Shown one piece after another: positions 51,444 through 61,701 of a stretch of DNA of 64,000 nucleotides. Below the pieces are notes generated by a model. The model worked only from the letters and a program-made list of their open reading frames with translations, was not told where the DNA came from and made no database searches. Source of the DNA: Deinococcus radiopugnans ATCC 19172 (GTDB lineage Bacteria; Deinococcota; Deinococci; Deinococcales; Deinococcaceae); NCBI RefSeq assembly GCF_006335125.1, contig NZ_VDMO01000011.1, forward strand, positions 1 through 64,000. Reading direction: 5' to 3'. Each line of letters starts with the position of its first letter. Position 1 is the stretch's first letter. The position numbers were made by a program, and so were the translations under genes.

Positions 51444-52379
51444 CTAGAACACCCGCCAGCGGTAGAACAGGTAGCCCAGTCCGCCTGCCAGACTGGCCGC
51501 CAGCGTCAGAACGATCCAGATGCCGTTGGGGTTGTCCTCGAAGGGCAGGGCGACGTTCATGCCGAAAATGCTGGTCACCAGCGTGGGAATCGCCACCAGA
51601 ATCGTGGTGATGGTCAGCACCTTGACCACCTGATTGACGTTGTTGCTGATCACGCTGGCAAAGGCCCCGGCCATGCTGGTCAGAATGTTGCTGGCAATCG
51701 ACGCCATCTCGATGGCCTGCAGGTTCTCGATCAACACGTCGTCCAGCAGGTCGCTGTCTTCCTCGTACATCTCGAAGATGCGGTCACGCTTGACGCGCTC
51801 CATCATGGCCTCGTTGGCCTTCAGGCCGGTCATGAAGTACACCAGACTCTTTTCCAGCTTCAGCAGGTTCAGCAGTTCGCGGTTCTGCTGGCTGTTTTCC
51901 AGCTTGTCCTCAATCACGTCCACGCGCTTGTTGATCTGGCGCACGTCGATCAGGAAGCGCTGGGCGTTGCGCAGGAACAGTTGCAGCGTGAGCCGGTTCT
52001 TCTTGACCGTGCTGACCCGCCGCACCAGCCCGCTGATCACGTCCTTGATCACCGGGTTGTCCTCCAGCATGCACACGGTCACGATGCAGTGATCGGTGTG
52101 CAGGATGCCCAGCGGCACGGTGTCGTAGGGAATATCGCTGGAATCGGGCAGCCGGTAACTGGTCTGCATGATGATCAGCAGGTTGCCGTCCTCGCGCTCG
52201 AAGCGGGAGCGTTCGTCCGGGTCCAGCGGGTACGACAGGTAATCGAGTTCCAGCCCGGTCTCGCGGCTGATGCGCGCCAGTTCCTCGGGGCTGGGATCGG
52301 CGGCGTTGATCCAGCAGCCGTCGGTGTAGGCGTCGATGGTGGTCAGCTTGCCGCCGATGCTGCGGTAATACGTCAGCAC
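51444..52379 (-). CDS. corA: CorA-family magnesium/divalent cation channel
   Basis: 311 aa. A long cytoplasmic helical domain precedes two C-terminal transmembrane helices with the selectivity motif FGMNV. GTG 52379 is the only good start before an in-frame stop; GGGGGG lies six bases upstream. The length and motif fit the CorA pentameric channel. It is preceded by a strong-SD, proline-rich leader ORF and a second short ORF whose stop overlaps its start, suggesting translational or attenuation control. Confidence 0.94.
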   Translation of the reverse strand: MLTYYRSIGGKLTTIDAYTDGCWINAADPSPEELARISRETGLELDYLSYPLDPDERSRFEREDGNLLIIMQTSYRLPDSSDIPYDTVPLGILHTDHCIVTVCMLEDNPVIKDVISGLVRRVSTVKKNRLTLQLFLRNAQRFLIDVRQINKRVDVIEDKLENSQQNRELLNLLKLEKSLVYFMTGLKANEAMMERVKRDRIFEMYEEDSDLLDDVLIENLQAIEMASIASNILTSMAGAFASVISNNVNQVVKVLTITTILVAIPTLVTSIFGMNVALPFEDNPNGIWIVLTLAASLAGGLGYLFYRWRVF

Positions 52380-52426
52380 GGGCTGCCCCCCGGCGTCAGG
52401 CTGGTCTGGGTTGTGTGTAGGGGCAT
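52373..52426 (-). CDS. Short upstream ORF overlapping the corA start
   Basis: 17 codons (MPLHTTQTSLTPGGSPC) from ATG 52426 with GGAGG five bases upstream. Its TGA overlaps the corA GTG (GTGCTGA). It may couple ribosome entry to corA; no product function is implied. Confidence 0.4.
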   Translation of the reverse strand: MPLHTTQTSLTPGGSPC

Positions 52427-52527
52427 GGCGTCCTCCAGGCAGGGGATGGCGTGAGGCTGGGTCTGGTCAGCCCACTGTGGCTCAGCTTCAGACTGGGGGG
52501 GTCAGCTTCCAGCGGTTCAGGATTCAC
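52396..52527 (-). CDS. Proline-rich leader ORF of corA
   Basis: 43 codons from GTG 52527, preceded by AAGGAGGTGAT, an almost full-length match to the anti-Shine-Dalgarno and the strongest ribosome binding site in the window. Eleven of 43 residues are proline (e.g. NPEPLEADPP, TPSPAW, YTQPRPA). It ends 16 bases before corA. Proline-rich leader ORFs control magnesium transporter genes in Salmonella (mgtL, corL), which makes a similar role here plausible but unproven. Confidence 0.5.
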   Translation of the reverse strand: MNPEPLEADPPSLKLSHSGLTRPSLTPSPAWRTPCPYTQPRPA

Positions 52528-52631
52528 GTCATCACCTCCTTGGATTGGGGACGCGGTTTTGGGTGGTGGCCCGTTGATGTTTCCGGCACGGCTGTTCGTG
52601 GAGGGCTGCTCGGTGGCCCGGCGCAGGGGCC

Positions 52632-52661
52632 ATGCTAGCCCTGAACGTGGCCCAGAGGCAA
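52632..52661 (-). promoter_or_regulatory. Promoter of the corA leader
   Basis: TTGCCT (minus strand 52661-52656), an 18-base spacer and TAGCAT (52637-52632). It lies directly after the ferredoxin terminator and would give a leader of about 90 nt before the proline-rich ORF. Confidence 0.55.
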
Positions 52662-52675
52662 GCCTGAGCACCACG

Positions 52676-52701
52676 AAAAACTCCCGGCGCATGACCGGGA
52701 G
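52676..52701 (-). terminator. Rho-independent terminator of the ferredoxin gene
   Basis: CTCCCGG pairs with CCGGGAG and is followed on the minus strand by five T. Confidence 0.9.
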
Positions 52702-52723
52702 CAGGCAGAACGGAGAGCGGGAC

Positions 52724-52960
<237 letters not shown>

Positions 52961-53084
52961 GCGGGACAGTATGCACAGCCGATGGGGACGGCGCAAGGGT
53001 GAATGGGCACAGCTTTTCGGGGGGCAGGGGGGCAGTGGAGTCCGCTCAAGAGTGGAGGAAGCCCTCTGCTGGGCTGCGCCGCCC

Positions 53085-53870
53085 TCAACCCGCTTGGTGG
53101 GACTTCAGGTATGCCTCGGCCAGCGCCAGATCCTCGTCCTGATCCACGTCGGTGCCCACCGCCGCGTGGGGCGTGATCAGGGCGCGCGCCGTCACACCCA
53201 GCAGTCCCGACACCTTGCTCTCCAGCGCCTCCACGGTCAGGCGGCCGGTCAGCAGCCGCAACAGGATGCCCGGCCCGATCAGGCCCGCCAGTTTCAGCGG
53301 GGCCTTGCGGGCGGCCAGCACCTCGCGCAGCCGGGGCAGGAACTGGCCGATCAGCGCCGGATCGAGGATAAAGACGTTGCCCCCGGTGAACGAGCCGTCC
53401 CGCAGCCGGGCGTAGGTGCGCCGCACGCCGGGATACGCGGCCTCGCAGACCTCGCGCCGCACCACCGGATACACCAGGGCCGCGTCGGTGGGGGCGCTGT
53501 CCAGCACGTCCTGCACCTCGGCAGCGCTCAGCATGGGAATGTCCGCCGTGACCACCAGCACGCGCGGGGCAGCCTGCCCGTCCACCTCCAATGCCTCTAC
53601 CCCAGCTTCCAGGTTGCCCAGCAGCGAGCCGTGATCGGTCACGCGCACGTCGATCAGCGCCCCAATCTCGGGCGTGACCGGGCCGACGTAGGCGATGCGG
53701 GCCACCCGCCCGCTGCCGCGCAGGGCACGCAGGACGTACAGCGCCATCGGTTCGCCGCCCACCGGGATCAGCGGCTTGACGGCCACGCCGTGGGCCGCCG
53801 CGAACGCGTCTCCCGGATCGCCGCCGCCCAGCACCACGGCGTCGTAGCGCACGGTTTCAAATGCAGTCAT
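53085..53870 (-). CDS. MobA-like nucleotidyltransferase family protein
   Basis: 261 aa. The N-terminal [22 protein letters not shown] and [10 protein letters not shown] segments match NTP_transf_3 proteins; the signature GG loop is altered (GGGDPGD in place of AGGxSxRMG). The C-terminal part ends with [13 protein letters not shown], typical of MobA-like enzymes. The substrate is not known. The start follows TACCCT by eight bases. Confidence 0.82.
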   Translation of the reverse strand: MTAFETVRYDAVVLGGGDPGDAFAAAHGVAVKPLIPVGGEPMALYVLRALRGSGRVARIAYVGPVTPEIGALIDVRVTDHGSLLGNLEAGVEALEVDGQAAPRVLVVTADIPMLSAAEVQDVLDSAPTDAALVYPVVRREVCEAAYPGVRRTYARLRDGSFTGGNVFILDPALIGQFLPRLREVLAARKAPLKLAGLIGPGILLRLLTGRLTVEALESKVSGLLGVTARALITPHAAVGTDVDQDEDLALAEAYLKSHQAG

Positions 53871-53971
53871 CGGGGCTCAGGGTAGCAGAGGTGATCAAGG
53901 TGACACTTGTCACCCCTCACGCCTGACACCCGGCACTACGTCCGGACAGCGGGAAAGCAGACCATAGGGGC

Positions 53972-54877
<906 letters not shown>

Positions 54878-54912
54878 TCCGCCTCTCCATCCACCACGAA
54901 AGGAGCCACCCC

Positions 54913-55737
54913 ATGACCCAGACCACCACCCACGTTCAGCCCCTGACCCTGCCCGCCCCCGCCGCTGCCACCCGGCAGGCCGCTCCTCTGCCCGCGCTGG
55001 GGCAACTGGTGCTCTCGGAGTTGCGGCGCATGGTTCGCAACCCGATGTTCTTTATCGGCACGGTGGGCTTTCCGATTCTGTGGTTCGCGCTGTTCGGGCT
55101 GCCCAACGTGAACGAGCAACTGCCGGACGGCACCAACGTCGGGCGTTACATCCTGGTCAGTTTCGGCACGTACTCGCTCCTGACGCTCGCCATGTATTCG
55201 TTCGGGTTGGCGGTGGCCGCCGAGCGCACCGGGGGCTGGCTGCGGCTGCTGCGGGCCTCGCCCATGCCCGCGCCGCTGTACTTTCTGGGCAAGGTGGTGG
55301 CCGCGCTGGTCTTCAGCGCCTTCAGTCTGACGATGCTGTACACCTTCGCGCACTTCGCGGGCGGCGTGACGCTGCCCCCCGTGCTGGCGCTGACCATTCT
55401 GGGCAAGCTGCTGCTGGGCTGCGTGCCGCTGATCGCGCTGGGCTTCATGATCGGCTTTCTGATCAACCCCACCGCCGCCAACGTGATCGCCAACGTGGTG
55501 AGCGTGCTGATGTCCTTTGCCAGCGGGCTGTTCGTGCCGCTGAACGGGTTGCCCGACGTGATGCAGAAGCTCGCGCCGTACCTGCCGACCTACCACCTGG
55601 CGCAGGTCGGCTGGGGCACCGTGACCGGCAACACCTCCGGCGAGCCGATGCACTGGCTGTCTCTGGCGCTGTACGCGCTGGTCTTCGGCGCGCTGGCGAT
55701 CTGGGGCCTGAAGAAGGACGAGGCGCGCGGGCTATGA
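54913..55737 (+). CDS. ABC-2 transporter permease (DrrB-like)
   Basis: 274 aa with six predicted transmembrane segments after a 35-residue cytoplasmic tail. The segment RASPMPAPLYFLGKVVAAL is typical of ABC2_membrane permeases. AAAGGAG precedes the ATG. It forms an exporter with the preceding ATPase, likely for a lipid, drug or polysaccharide. Confidence 0.92.
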   Translation: MTQTTTHVQPLTLPAPAAATRQAAPLPALGQLVLSELRRMVRNPMFFIGTVGFPILWFALFGLPNVNEQLPDGTNVGRYILVSFGTYSLLTLAMYSFGLAVAAERTGGWLRLLRASPMPAPLYFLGKVVAALVFSAFSLTMLYTFAHFAGGVTLPPVLALTILGKLLLGCVPLIALGFMIGFLINPTAANVIANVVSVLMSFASGLFVPLNGLPDVMQKLAPYLPTYHLAQVGWGTVTGNTSGEPMHWLSLALYALVFGALAIWGLKKDEARGL

Positions 55738-55775
55738 ACTTGGAGGCAGCCAGGGTTTTGGGGGAGAATGGGGGC

Positions 55776-56366
55776 ATGTCCCAGTCCTGGTCAGCCTTCG
55801 AGTGGCACGCCGAACCGCAGAGCTGGGCCGCGCACACGGACGGAACGCTGGACGTCGTCACCGCAAAGGGGGGCGACTTCTGGCGTGAGACGCAGTACGG
55901 CTTTACCCACGACGACGGCCACGCCTTCCTGCGGGACGCGCTGGACGAGTTCACGGCCAGCGTGCGGGTGAGCGGCGAGTACGCGGAACTGTACGATCAG
56001 GCCGGGCTGATGCTGCGCGCCAATGAGCGGCACTGGTGCAAGGTGGGCGTGGAGTATGTGGGCAGGCAGCAGTGGAGCGCGGTGGTCACGCACGACAAGT
56101 CCGACTGGAGCGTGCAGCCCGCCGAGGCCCACGCCGAGGTGACCTTCCGCATGATCCGCAGAGACGACGCGCTGATCCTGCACGCCCGAGCGACTGACCG
56201 GGAGCGCTGGACGCTGTTGCGTGTGGCCCCGTTTCCGCCTGGCCTGGGCGCCCGCGTGGGCATTCTCGCCGGCAGTCCGGGGCGGGCCGGCTTCCGTGCC
56301 CACTTTCATGACTTTCAACTGGCCGGCCCAGACCGCCGCCCCCTGCACGAGCTGGGCGAACCATGA
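55776..56366 (+). CDS. DUF1349-family protein
   Basis: 196 aa. A concanavalin-like DUF1349 fold is suggested by FWRETQYGFTHDDGHAF, YDQAGLMLRANERHWCKVGVEY and the late VGILAGSPGRAGFRAHFHDF. ATG 55776 matches the family start; ATG 55734, overlapping the permease stop, is an alternative that adds 14 residues. Its stop overlaps the kinase start. The link to the exporter is by operon only. Confidence 0.85.
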   Translation: MSQSWSAFEWHAEPQSWAAHTDGTLDVVTAKGGDFWRETQYGFTHDDGHAFLRDALDEFTASVRVSGEYAELYDQAGLMLRANERHWCKVGVEYVGRQQWSAVVTHDKSDWSVQPAEAHAEVTFRMIRRDDALILHARATDRERWTLLRVAPFPPGLGARVGILAGSPGRAGFRAHFHDFQLAGPDRRPLHELGEP

Positions 56367-57493
56367 CCGCCTGCCCACCCGCCCGCCGAACGTTCAATTT
56401 CTGGCAGCTGTTCCCGCTGTTCTGGCTGATGTTCCTGGCCTATCCCATTCTTGGCTTTTTCGATCACGCGCGCCCGCCCGGCGAGTGGCTGCTGTTCTGG
56501 GGCGTGCTGGCAGGCTTTCTGGCGGTGTACGCCCAGGTATTTTTCTTCCGCCGGGCCGGAACGCGCTGGGCGCTGGCGGGCTGGGCCTACTCGCTGCTGG
56601 CCTACGCCGTGCTGTTTCCGGCCGTGGGTGGGGGCGTCACCGCCTTCCTGATCTACGGCGGCAGCATCATCGGCTATCAGGCGCGGGTGTCGCTCGCACT
56701 GTGGCTGGCGGTCTTTAACGTGATGGTCATGGCCCTGCCGTTCTACAACGGAAGCTATGCGCTGGAAGACCTGGCATGGCTGGGGCCGAACATGGTCTTC
56801 ACGCTGGTGGCGGCCTACGCCAACCACGCCTCGTACCGCCGCACGGTGGCCGATCAGCGGCTGGCCCAGGTTCAGCTGGAAAAGGAAAAACTGGCTGCCG
56901 ACGCCGAGCGCGAGCGCATTGCCCGTGACCTGCACGACATCCTGGGCCACACCCTGAGCGTGATCGTGCTGAAAAGCGAACTCGCCAGCCGTCTGACCGA
57001 GCGTGACCCGAAACGGGCCGCCGCAGAAATCCGCGAGGTGGAACGCATTTCGCGTGAAGCCCTGCAGGAGGTGCGCTCGGCGGTGCGCGGCTACCAGGGC
57101 AGCGGCCTGAGCGCGGAACTGGCCCGCGCGAAGGTGGCGCTGGATGCGGCGGGGGTCAAACTCAACGTGACCACCCCCCTGACCGAACTCCCTGCCCAGA
57201 CCGAGGCCAGCGCCGCCATGCTGCTGCGCGAAGCCGTGACCAACATCGTGCGCCACGCCCGCGCCCGCGAGGTCTGGATTTCTATTGCTCCGGTGGGAGG
57301 CGGCCACCGTCTGACGGTGCGCGACGACGGTGTGGGCGGCCTGGCCCCCGAGGGCAGCGGCCTGACCGGCATGCGTGAACGCCTGCGCGCCATCGGCGGC
57401 ACCCTGGAGCGCCGGGGCGAGGGGGGAACGACGCTCACGGCGCAGTTTCCGGCGGCGCAGGGGCCGGGCGCGGGCGAACTGGTGCGGGCATGA
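56363..57493 (+). CDS. Sensor histidine kinase (DesK/NarX-type)
   Basis: 376 aa. Four to five transmembrane segments in the first 155 residues form the sensor, followed by HisKA_3 with His191 in ARDLHDILGHTLS and an HATPase domain (LREAVTNIVRHAR, DDGVGGL, GLTGMRERL). The ATG overlaps the DUF1349 stop, and its own stop overlaps the response regulator start. Membrane-embedded sensing, as in DesK, is likely; it probably controls the exporter. Confidence 0.93.
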   Translation: MTACPPARRTFNFWQLFPLFWLMFLAYPILGFFDHARPPGEWLLFWGVLAGFLAVYAQVFFFRRAGTRWALAGWAYSLLAYAVLFPAVGGGVTAFLIYGGSIIGYQARVSLALWLAVFNVMVMALPFYNGSYALEDLAWLGPNMVFTLVAAYANHASYRRTVADQRLAQVQLEKEKLAADAERERIARDLHDILGHTLSVIVLKSELASRLTERDPKRAAAEIREVERISREALQEVRSAVRGYQGSGLSAELARAKVALDAAGVKLNVTTPLTELPAQTEASAAMLLREAVTNIVRHARAREVWISIAPVGGGHRLTVRDDGVGGLAPEGSGLTGMRERLRAIGGTLERRGEGGTTLTAQFPAAQGPGAGELVRA

Positions 57494-58092
57494 TCCGCGT
57501 GCTGCTGGCTGAGGACCAGGGGCTGGTGCTGGGCGCCCTGTCCGCGCTGCTGTCGCTGGAGGACGATCTGGAGGTGGTGGGACAGGCGGCAGACGGCGAG
57601 GCGGCATTAGACGCGGTGCGCGAGCTGAAGCCGGACGTGCTGGTTACTGACATCGAGATGCCCCGGCTGAGCGGCCTGGATCTGGCCGAGCGGCTGCGCG
57701 GCGAGCTGCCGGGCGTGCGCGTCATCATCGTGACCACCTTCGCGCGGGGCGGCTACCTGCGCCGGGCGCTGGACGTCGGGGCGCGTGGCTACCTGCTCAA
57801 GGACGCCCCGGCCAGTCAGCTGGCCGACGCCATCCGCCGGGTCCACGCCGGGGGCCGCGCCATTGACCCCGAACTGGCCGGGGAAGCCTGGGCCGACGCC
57901 TCCCCGTTGACCGAGCGAGAACGTCAGGTGCTGTTGCAGGCCGAGGGTGGCGCGAGTACCGCCGCGATTGCCACCCACCTGCACCTGTCCGAGGGCACCG
58001 TCCGCAACTACCTGTCCGAGGCGATTGGCAAGCTCGGCGCGGCCAACCGGGTGGAGGCCGCCCGCGCCGCGCGGGAACGGGGCTGGCTGTAG
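57490..58092 (+). CDS. NarL/LuxR-family response regulator (DesR-like)
   Basis: 200 aa. Receiver domain with phospho-acceptor Asp54 (LVTDIEMP) and C-terminal LuxR helix-turn-helix (LTERERQVLLQAEGGASTAAIATHLHLSEGTVRNYLSEAI). It is the partner of the preceding kinase, with overlapping genes, and presumably activates the five-gene cluster. Confidence 0.95.
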   Translation: MIRVLLAEDQGLVLGALSALLSLEDDLEVVGQAADGEAALDAVRELKPDVLVTDIEMPRLSGLDLAERLRGELPGVRVIIVTTFARGGYLRRALDVGARGYLLKDAPASQLADAIRRVHAGGRAIDPELAGEAWADASPLTERERQVLLQAEGGASTAAIATHLHLSEGTVRNYLSEAIGKLGAANRVEAARAARERGWL

Positions 58093-58235
58093 GCGCAGGC
58101 GAAACGCCCCCAAAGAGTCAACCGAGCATGGACAGGGGGCCGGGTGTTCTCACGAATCGCCCACAGCCCACGCCTAGGGTCAGAAAGGAAGCCCCATTGC
58201 CGTCCATTCCACACTCAACTTCCGGAGGTCTCACC

Positions 58236-59438
58236 ATGTCCACCCCCAAACGTCCGTCCGCGTCCCTGGCCGTCCGCGCCCTGCTGGTGCTGGGCCTGAG
58301 CGCTGCGCCCGCCCTGGCCCAGGACACGGCGCCGCCTGCCCCCCAGCCGACGGGGCAACCGGCCTTCGCCCCGCAGCCCGTGACCTATACCAGCGCTGCG
58401 GATGCTGCCGCTGCGGCTCAGAAATTCGCCGACGAGGCCCGCAAGACCTACCCCAAGGGCAGCGCGAACATCGATCAGGCGCTGTGGACGCAGGCCGCCG
58501 CCGCCGCTGAGGCCGCCGTGCTGGCCGAGCCGGGCAATGCCGATTACCTGAAACTGCGCGCACAGATCTACACCGAGGTGGGCTTCTGGCGGCAGGCGGA
58601 AGTGACCTGGGCGGCCTATTTCAAGGTGGTTCCTGCCGTGCCCGGCAGCCGCGACGCCCAGCAGGCCGGTCTGGCGCAGTACAACCTGGGGTATTCGGCG
58701 TACGTCCGCAACCAGCCGGATCTGGCCGCCCGCTATTTTGCCGAATGCCTGAAGTTCGATCCCCAGAGTGCCCAGTGCGCGGGCTGGGCCGCCCGCACCG
58801 CGCTGGAAGGCGGCGACTACGCCCGCGCCCAGGCGCTGTACGCCCAGGCCATCGCCCTGACGCCGGGCGACAAGTCCCTGAAGTACTTCCAGGGTCTGGC
58901 GCAGAAGGCCGCCGATTACGGCCCGGCCGCCACCGGAGCGTTCAGCCGCGCCTATGCCGATCTGGACGCCGGGCGCAAGACGCAGGCGCTGGCCGGGTTC
59001 CAGGCCGCCGCCCGGAGCGCCCCCAATTTCACCGAGGCGTGGCGGCAGGCGGGCCGGCTGGCGCTGGACATGGGCAACGCCCAGGCCGCGCTGGAGGCGT
59101 ACCAGGGGGTCATGGCCCTGCCTGGGGCCGACGCCACCGACAAATTCAACCTCGCGCTGGCGCAGGAGGGGGCGCAGTACGGCTTGGACGCGGTGCGGAC
59201 CTTCCGTGCCGCCTACGGTCAGTACACGGCGGGCGACAAGGCGGCGGCCCAGAGCGGGTTCCAGCAGGCCACCGCGCAGAATCCCGACTACGCCAAGGCC
59301 TGGGCCTGGCTGGGCCGCACCCGCTACGAGGCCAAAAACTACGCCGGGGCGGCGGAAGCCTATGGCCGCGCCGTGGCGCTGGACCCCAACGACAAATCCA
59401 GCGCGTATTTCCTGAAACTGGCCCAGCAGGGCAAGTAG
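58236..59438 (+). CDS. Secreted tetratricopeptide-repeat protein
   Basis: 400 aa. A signal peptide (LAVRALLVLGLSAAPALAQ) is followed by a Pro/Gln-rich linker and several TPR units (such as YARAQALYAQAIALTPGD and YAGAAEAYGRAVALDPND). Likely a periplasmic scaffold for protein-protein contacts. GGAGG seven bases before ATG 58236 fixes the start; a terminator follows. Confidence 0.9.
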   Translation: MSTPKRPSASLAVRALLVLGLSAAPALAQDTAPPAPQPTGQPAFAPQPVTYTSAADAAAAAQKFADEARKTYPKGSANIDQALWTQAAAAAEAAVLAEPGNADYLKLRAQIYTEVGFWRQAEVTWAAYFKVVPAVPGSRDAQQAGLAQYNLGYSAYVRNQPDLAARYFAECLKFDPQSAQCAGWAARTALEGGDYARAQALYAQAIALTPGDKSLKYFQGLAQKAADYGPAATGAFSRAYADLDAGRKTQALAGFQAAARSAPNFTEAWRQAGRLALDMGNAQAALEAYQGVMALPGADATDKFNLALAQEGAQYGLDAVRTFRAAYGQYTAGDKAAAQSGFQQATAQNPDYAKAWAWLGRTRYEAKNYAGAAEAYGRAVALDPNDKSSAYFLKLAQQGK

Positions 59439-59453
59439 GTCCGGCCTTCTTCC

Positions 59454-59486
59454 GCGCCCCCACTTCCAGTAGGAGGGGGGCGTTTT
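59454..59486 (+). terminator. Rho-independent terminator
   Basis: CGCCCCC pairs with GGGGGGCG around a 12-13 base loop, with TTTT directly after. It closes the TPR gene. Confidence 0.85.
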
Positions 59487-59537
59487 CGTGTCCTTTCTCA
59501 GCCTCCATGCTGATGCCGCCGCGCTAGCCTGCGGGGC

Positions 59538-60320
59538 ATGAGTCAACCTTCAACCGCCCGCCCACGCATTCTGGTCTCGAACGACGACGGTATCTTCTCG
59601 CCGGGCATCAAGGCGCTGGGCCTCGCCATGAGCGAATTCGCCGACGTGACCGTGGTGGCGCCAGATGTCGAGCAGTCCGCCGTGGGCCACGGCATCACGA
59701 TTCGCCGCCCGCTGCGCTTCAAGCACACGGCGGCGGCGGGCTTCGGCGACACGCCCGCCTACCGGGTGGACGGCACGCCCGCCGACTGCGTGGTGCTGGG
59801 CGTGCATCTGCTGGGCCGCCCCGATCTGGTGGTCAGCGGCATCAACCTCGGCCCCAATCTGGGCGATGACCTGACGCATTCGGGCACGGTGGCGGCGGCC
59901 ATTGAGGGGCTGTCGCTGGGGCTACCCGCCATTGCGTTCAGCCAGCAGAGCGGGCCGGACGGCGAGTACGATTTTGCAGCCGGGGCGGCCTACGCGGCGC
60001 GGCTGGCGCGTCAGGTGCTGCAACACGGGCTGCCCCCGCGCACGCTGCTGAATGTCAACTTTCCCAGCCGCCCGGCCAGCGGGGTGCGCGTGACCGCCGT
60101 AGGCCACCACCGCTGGGAGGACAGCGTGGTGACCCGCCAGGACCCCGAGGGCCGCGACTATCACTGGGTGGCCGGGGTCAGCCGCGCCGAGGATGCCCAG
60201 GACGAGACCACCGATTACGGCGCGGTGCAGCGCGGCATGATCAGCGTCACCCCGGTGCGCCTCGATCTGACGGCGCGCGACCTGCTGGAGCAGGTGGGCG
60301 GTTATCTGCCGGAGGTTTAA
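59538..60320 (+). CDS. surE: 5'/3'-nucleotidase SurE
   Basis: 260 aa stationary-phase survival phosphatase acting on nucleoside monophosphates. The metal-binding N-terminus (ILVSNDDGIFSPGI) and the VSGINLGPNLGDDLTHSGTV motif are intact. TAGCCT seven bases before the ATG marks a leaderless start. The final A of its TAA is the first base of repeat copy D. Confidence 0.97.
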   Translation: MSQPSTARPRILVSNDDGIFSPGIKALGLAMSEFADVTVVAPDVEQSAVGHGITIRRPLRFKHTAAAGFGDTPAYRVDGTPADCVVLGVHLLGRPDLVVSGINLGPNLGDDLTHSGTVAAAIEGLSLGLPAIAFSQQSGPDGEYDFAAGAAYAARLARQVLQHGLPPRTLLNVNFPSRPASGVRVTAVGHHRWEDSVVTRQDPEGRDYHWVAGVSRAEDAQDETTDYGAVQRGMISVTPVRLDLTARDLLEQVGGYLPEV

Positions 60321-60455
60321 TACGGACTGCGATTGAAAGATGTTGAAAACACCTAGAAATCCGAGCAGAGCGGGCAAGAGAAAAACGGGTTCCGGACGTG
60401 GAGTGTAGAAATTGGAGCTGTCCCGATTTCTACACGAAACAAACGGAATCCGTAT
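60320..60455 (+). repeat. Dispersed structured repeat, copy D
   Basis: 136 bp, same orientation as copy A. Ends ATACGGACTGCG and CGGAATCCGTAT; TAA on both outer sides. Hairpin 1 AGATGTT-GAA-AACACCT (60338-60354, one mismatch). Hairpin 2 GTGTAGAAATTGG with CCGATTTCTACAC (60403-60435, one wobble), loop AGCTGTC. The minus-strand gene that follows reads into it for its last codons. Confidence 0.9.
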
Positions 60456-61689
60456 AAGGTGACTGGACCTTGAGCTGGACGGCGGGAACGAGGGTCAGCT
60501 TCATGTCGCGCAGGTCCGAGGCGTCGAGCCTGTAGACGAGGACGGCTTCCTGGCCCTGCGCGGTGGCGGCGTCCATGTCTTCTACAGAATGGACAAGCCG
60601 GGGCGCAGCTGGATTGCTCAACATGAGATCCAATCTGCCCCGGCCCAGACTGTGGACGCTCAGGGCGTCGGACTCGATGCCGTTCAGGCGCAGGGTGTTC
60701 TGCACCACCGCGTAGAGTTCGCCGTCCTGGCCCGCAATCGCCAGTTGGCACGAGTGGGAATCGCGTGCGCTGGCCCGGGTCAGCACCGAGAGGGTCACCG
60801 GCAGCGGCAGGTCGCTGTTGGTGCGGCGTTCGTCGAGCAGGGCGAAGGCCAGCAGATCGACGGTCTTCACGGGCGCGGCCGGGGTGCCCAGTTGCAGGTT
60901 GACCGGCCCCACGCTTAGCACCGGATTGGTCAGGCCATTGAGATGCAGAGGCGAGGAGATCACCTGCTTCAGGAAGGGAATCACCGCCGACGCGCTCAGG
61001 TACCGCTGGCCCTGAATCTCGTCGGTGAGAAACGCCAGGCCGGGCAGCACGATTCGGTTGCCGGTGAAGCTGAAAAGTGGCGTGGTGGTGCTGGCGAAAT
61101 CCTGACCGATGATCTGGAGGTCACCGTCGCGCAGGGCCATCACCAGTCCCTCCTCGTGCCCAGGGAGGGTCACGCCACCGTTCCACAGGGCGGTCAGCAG
61201 ATCGGCCACGTTCAGCAGGACACGTCCAGTGAGAGGAGCCTTCCGGCAACGTTCCAGAGCCCTGTCGGGGCCGTCCTGTGCCTTGATCGCCCGCTCGGCC
61301 TTTTCGCGCTGGGAGACGGATATGGTGGCCAGGTCCTGCGCGCCCGGCAGGTGGCACACCGTCTGAAGATCGCTGGGCAGGTAAGCCGACTGCACGGTCG
61401 GCACCTGTGCCAGCGCCTGAAAACCGAGTGTGGCTCCGAGGCCCACGAACAGCAGGGTTCCCAACACTGGCGGCAGGGTATGCACCTCGCGGAACCCATG
61501 CGCGATGGCGGTGGGACGCCCCAGATCGCGTAGGGCGGCGGCGGTGGCCTCCGCATCGTTCAGGCCGTGGAGGCGGTGGCGGTGAATCTTGTCCTCGATG
61601 GCCCCGCGCAGTTCGGCCTGCGCGTCGCGTTTCCTCCGGCCCCACAAACCACGGGTGGCCTGACGCACGAACTTCTCGGTTGGATTCAC
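60430..61689 (-). CDS. Membrane protein with N-terminal HAAS-like domain, paralogue 1
   Basis: 419 aa. The N-terminal 70 residues (ATRGLWGRRKRDAQAELRGAIEDK...ALRDLGRPTAIAHGF) resemble the HAAS/permease-prefix domain found next to PadR regulators. One transmembrane helix (VLGTLLFVGLGATLGFQALA) and a 320-residue extracytoplasmic region follow. It is paralogous to the next gene upstream, 12 bases apart. The C-terminal PYTDSVCFV and the stop are encoded by repeat copy D, so the insertion rewrote its end. Confidence 0.82.
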   Translation of the reverse strand: MNPTEKFVRQATRGLWGRRKRDAQAELRGAIEDKIHRHRLHGLNDAEATAAALRDLGRPTAIAHGFREVHTLPPVLGTLLFVGLGATLGFQALAQVPTVQSAYLPSDLQTVCHLPGAQDLATISVSQREKAERAIKAQDGPDRALERCRKAPLTGRVLLNVADLLTALWNGGVTLPGHEEGLVMALRDGDLQIIGQDFASTTTPLFSFTGNRIVLPGLAFLTDEIQGQRYLSASAVIPFLKQVISSPLHLNGLTNPVLSVGPVNLQLGTPAAPVKTVDLLAFALLDERRTNSDLPLPVTLSVLTRASARDSHSCQLAIAGQDGELYAVVQNTLRLNGIESDALSVHSLGRGRLDLMLSNPAAPRLVHSVEDMDAATAQGQEAVLVYRLDASDLRDMKLTLVPAVQLKVQSPYTDSVCFV

Positions 61690-61701
61690 GCTTCCCTCCT
61701 T

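Noticed and set aside
53009..53034. G-rich stretch near 53 kb as a G-quadruplex
   Set aside because: Only two long G runs are present, short of four.
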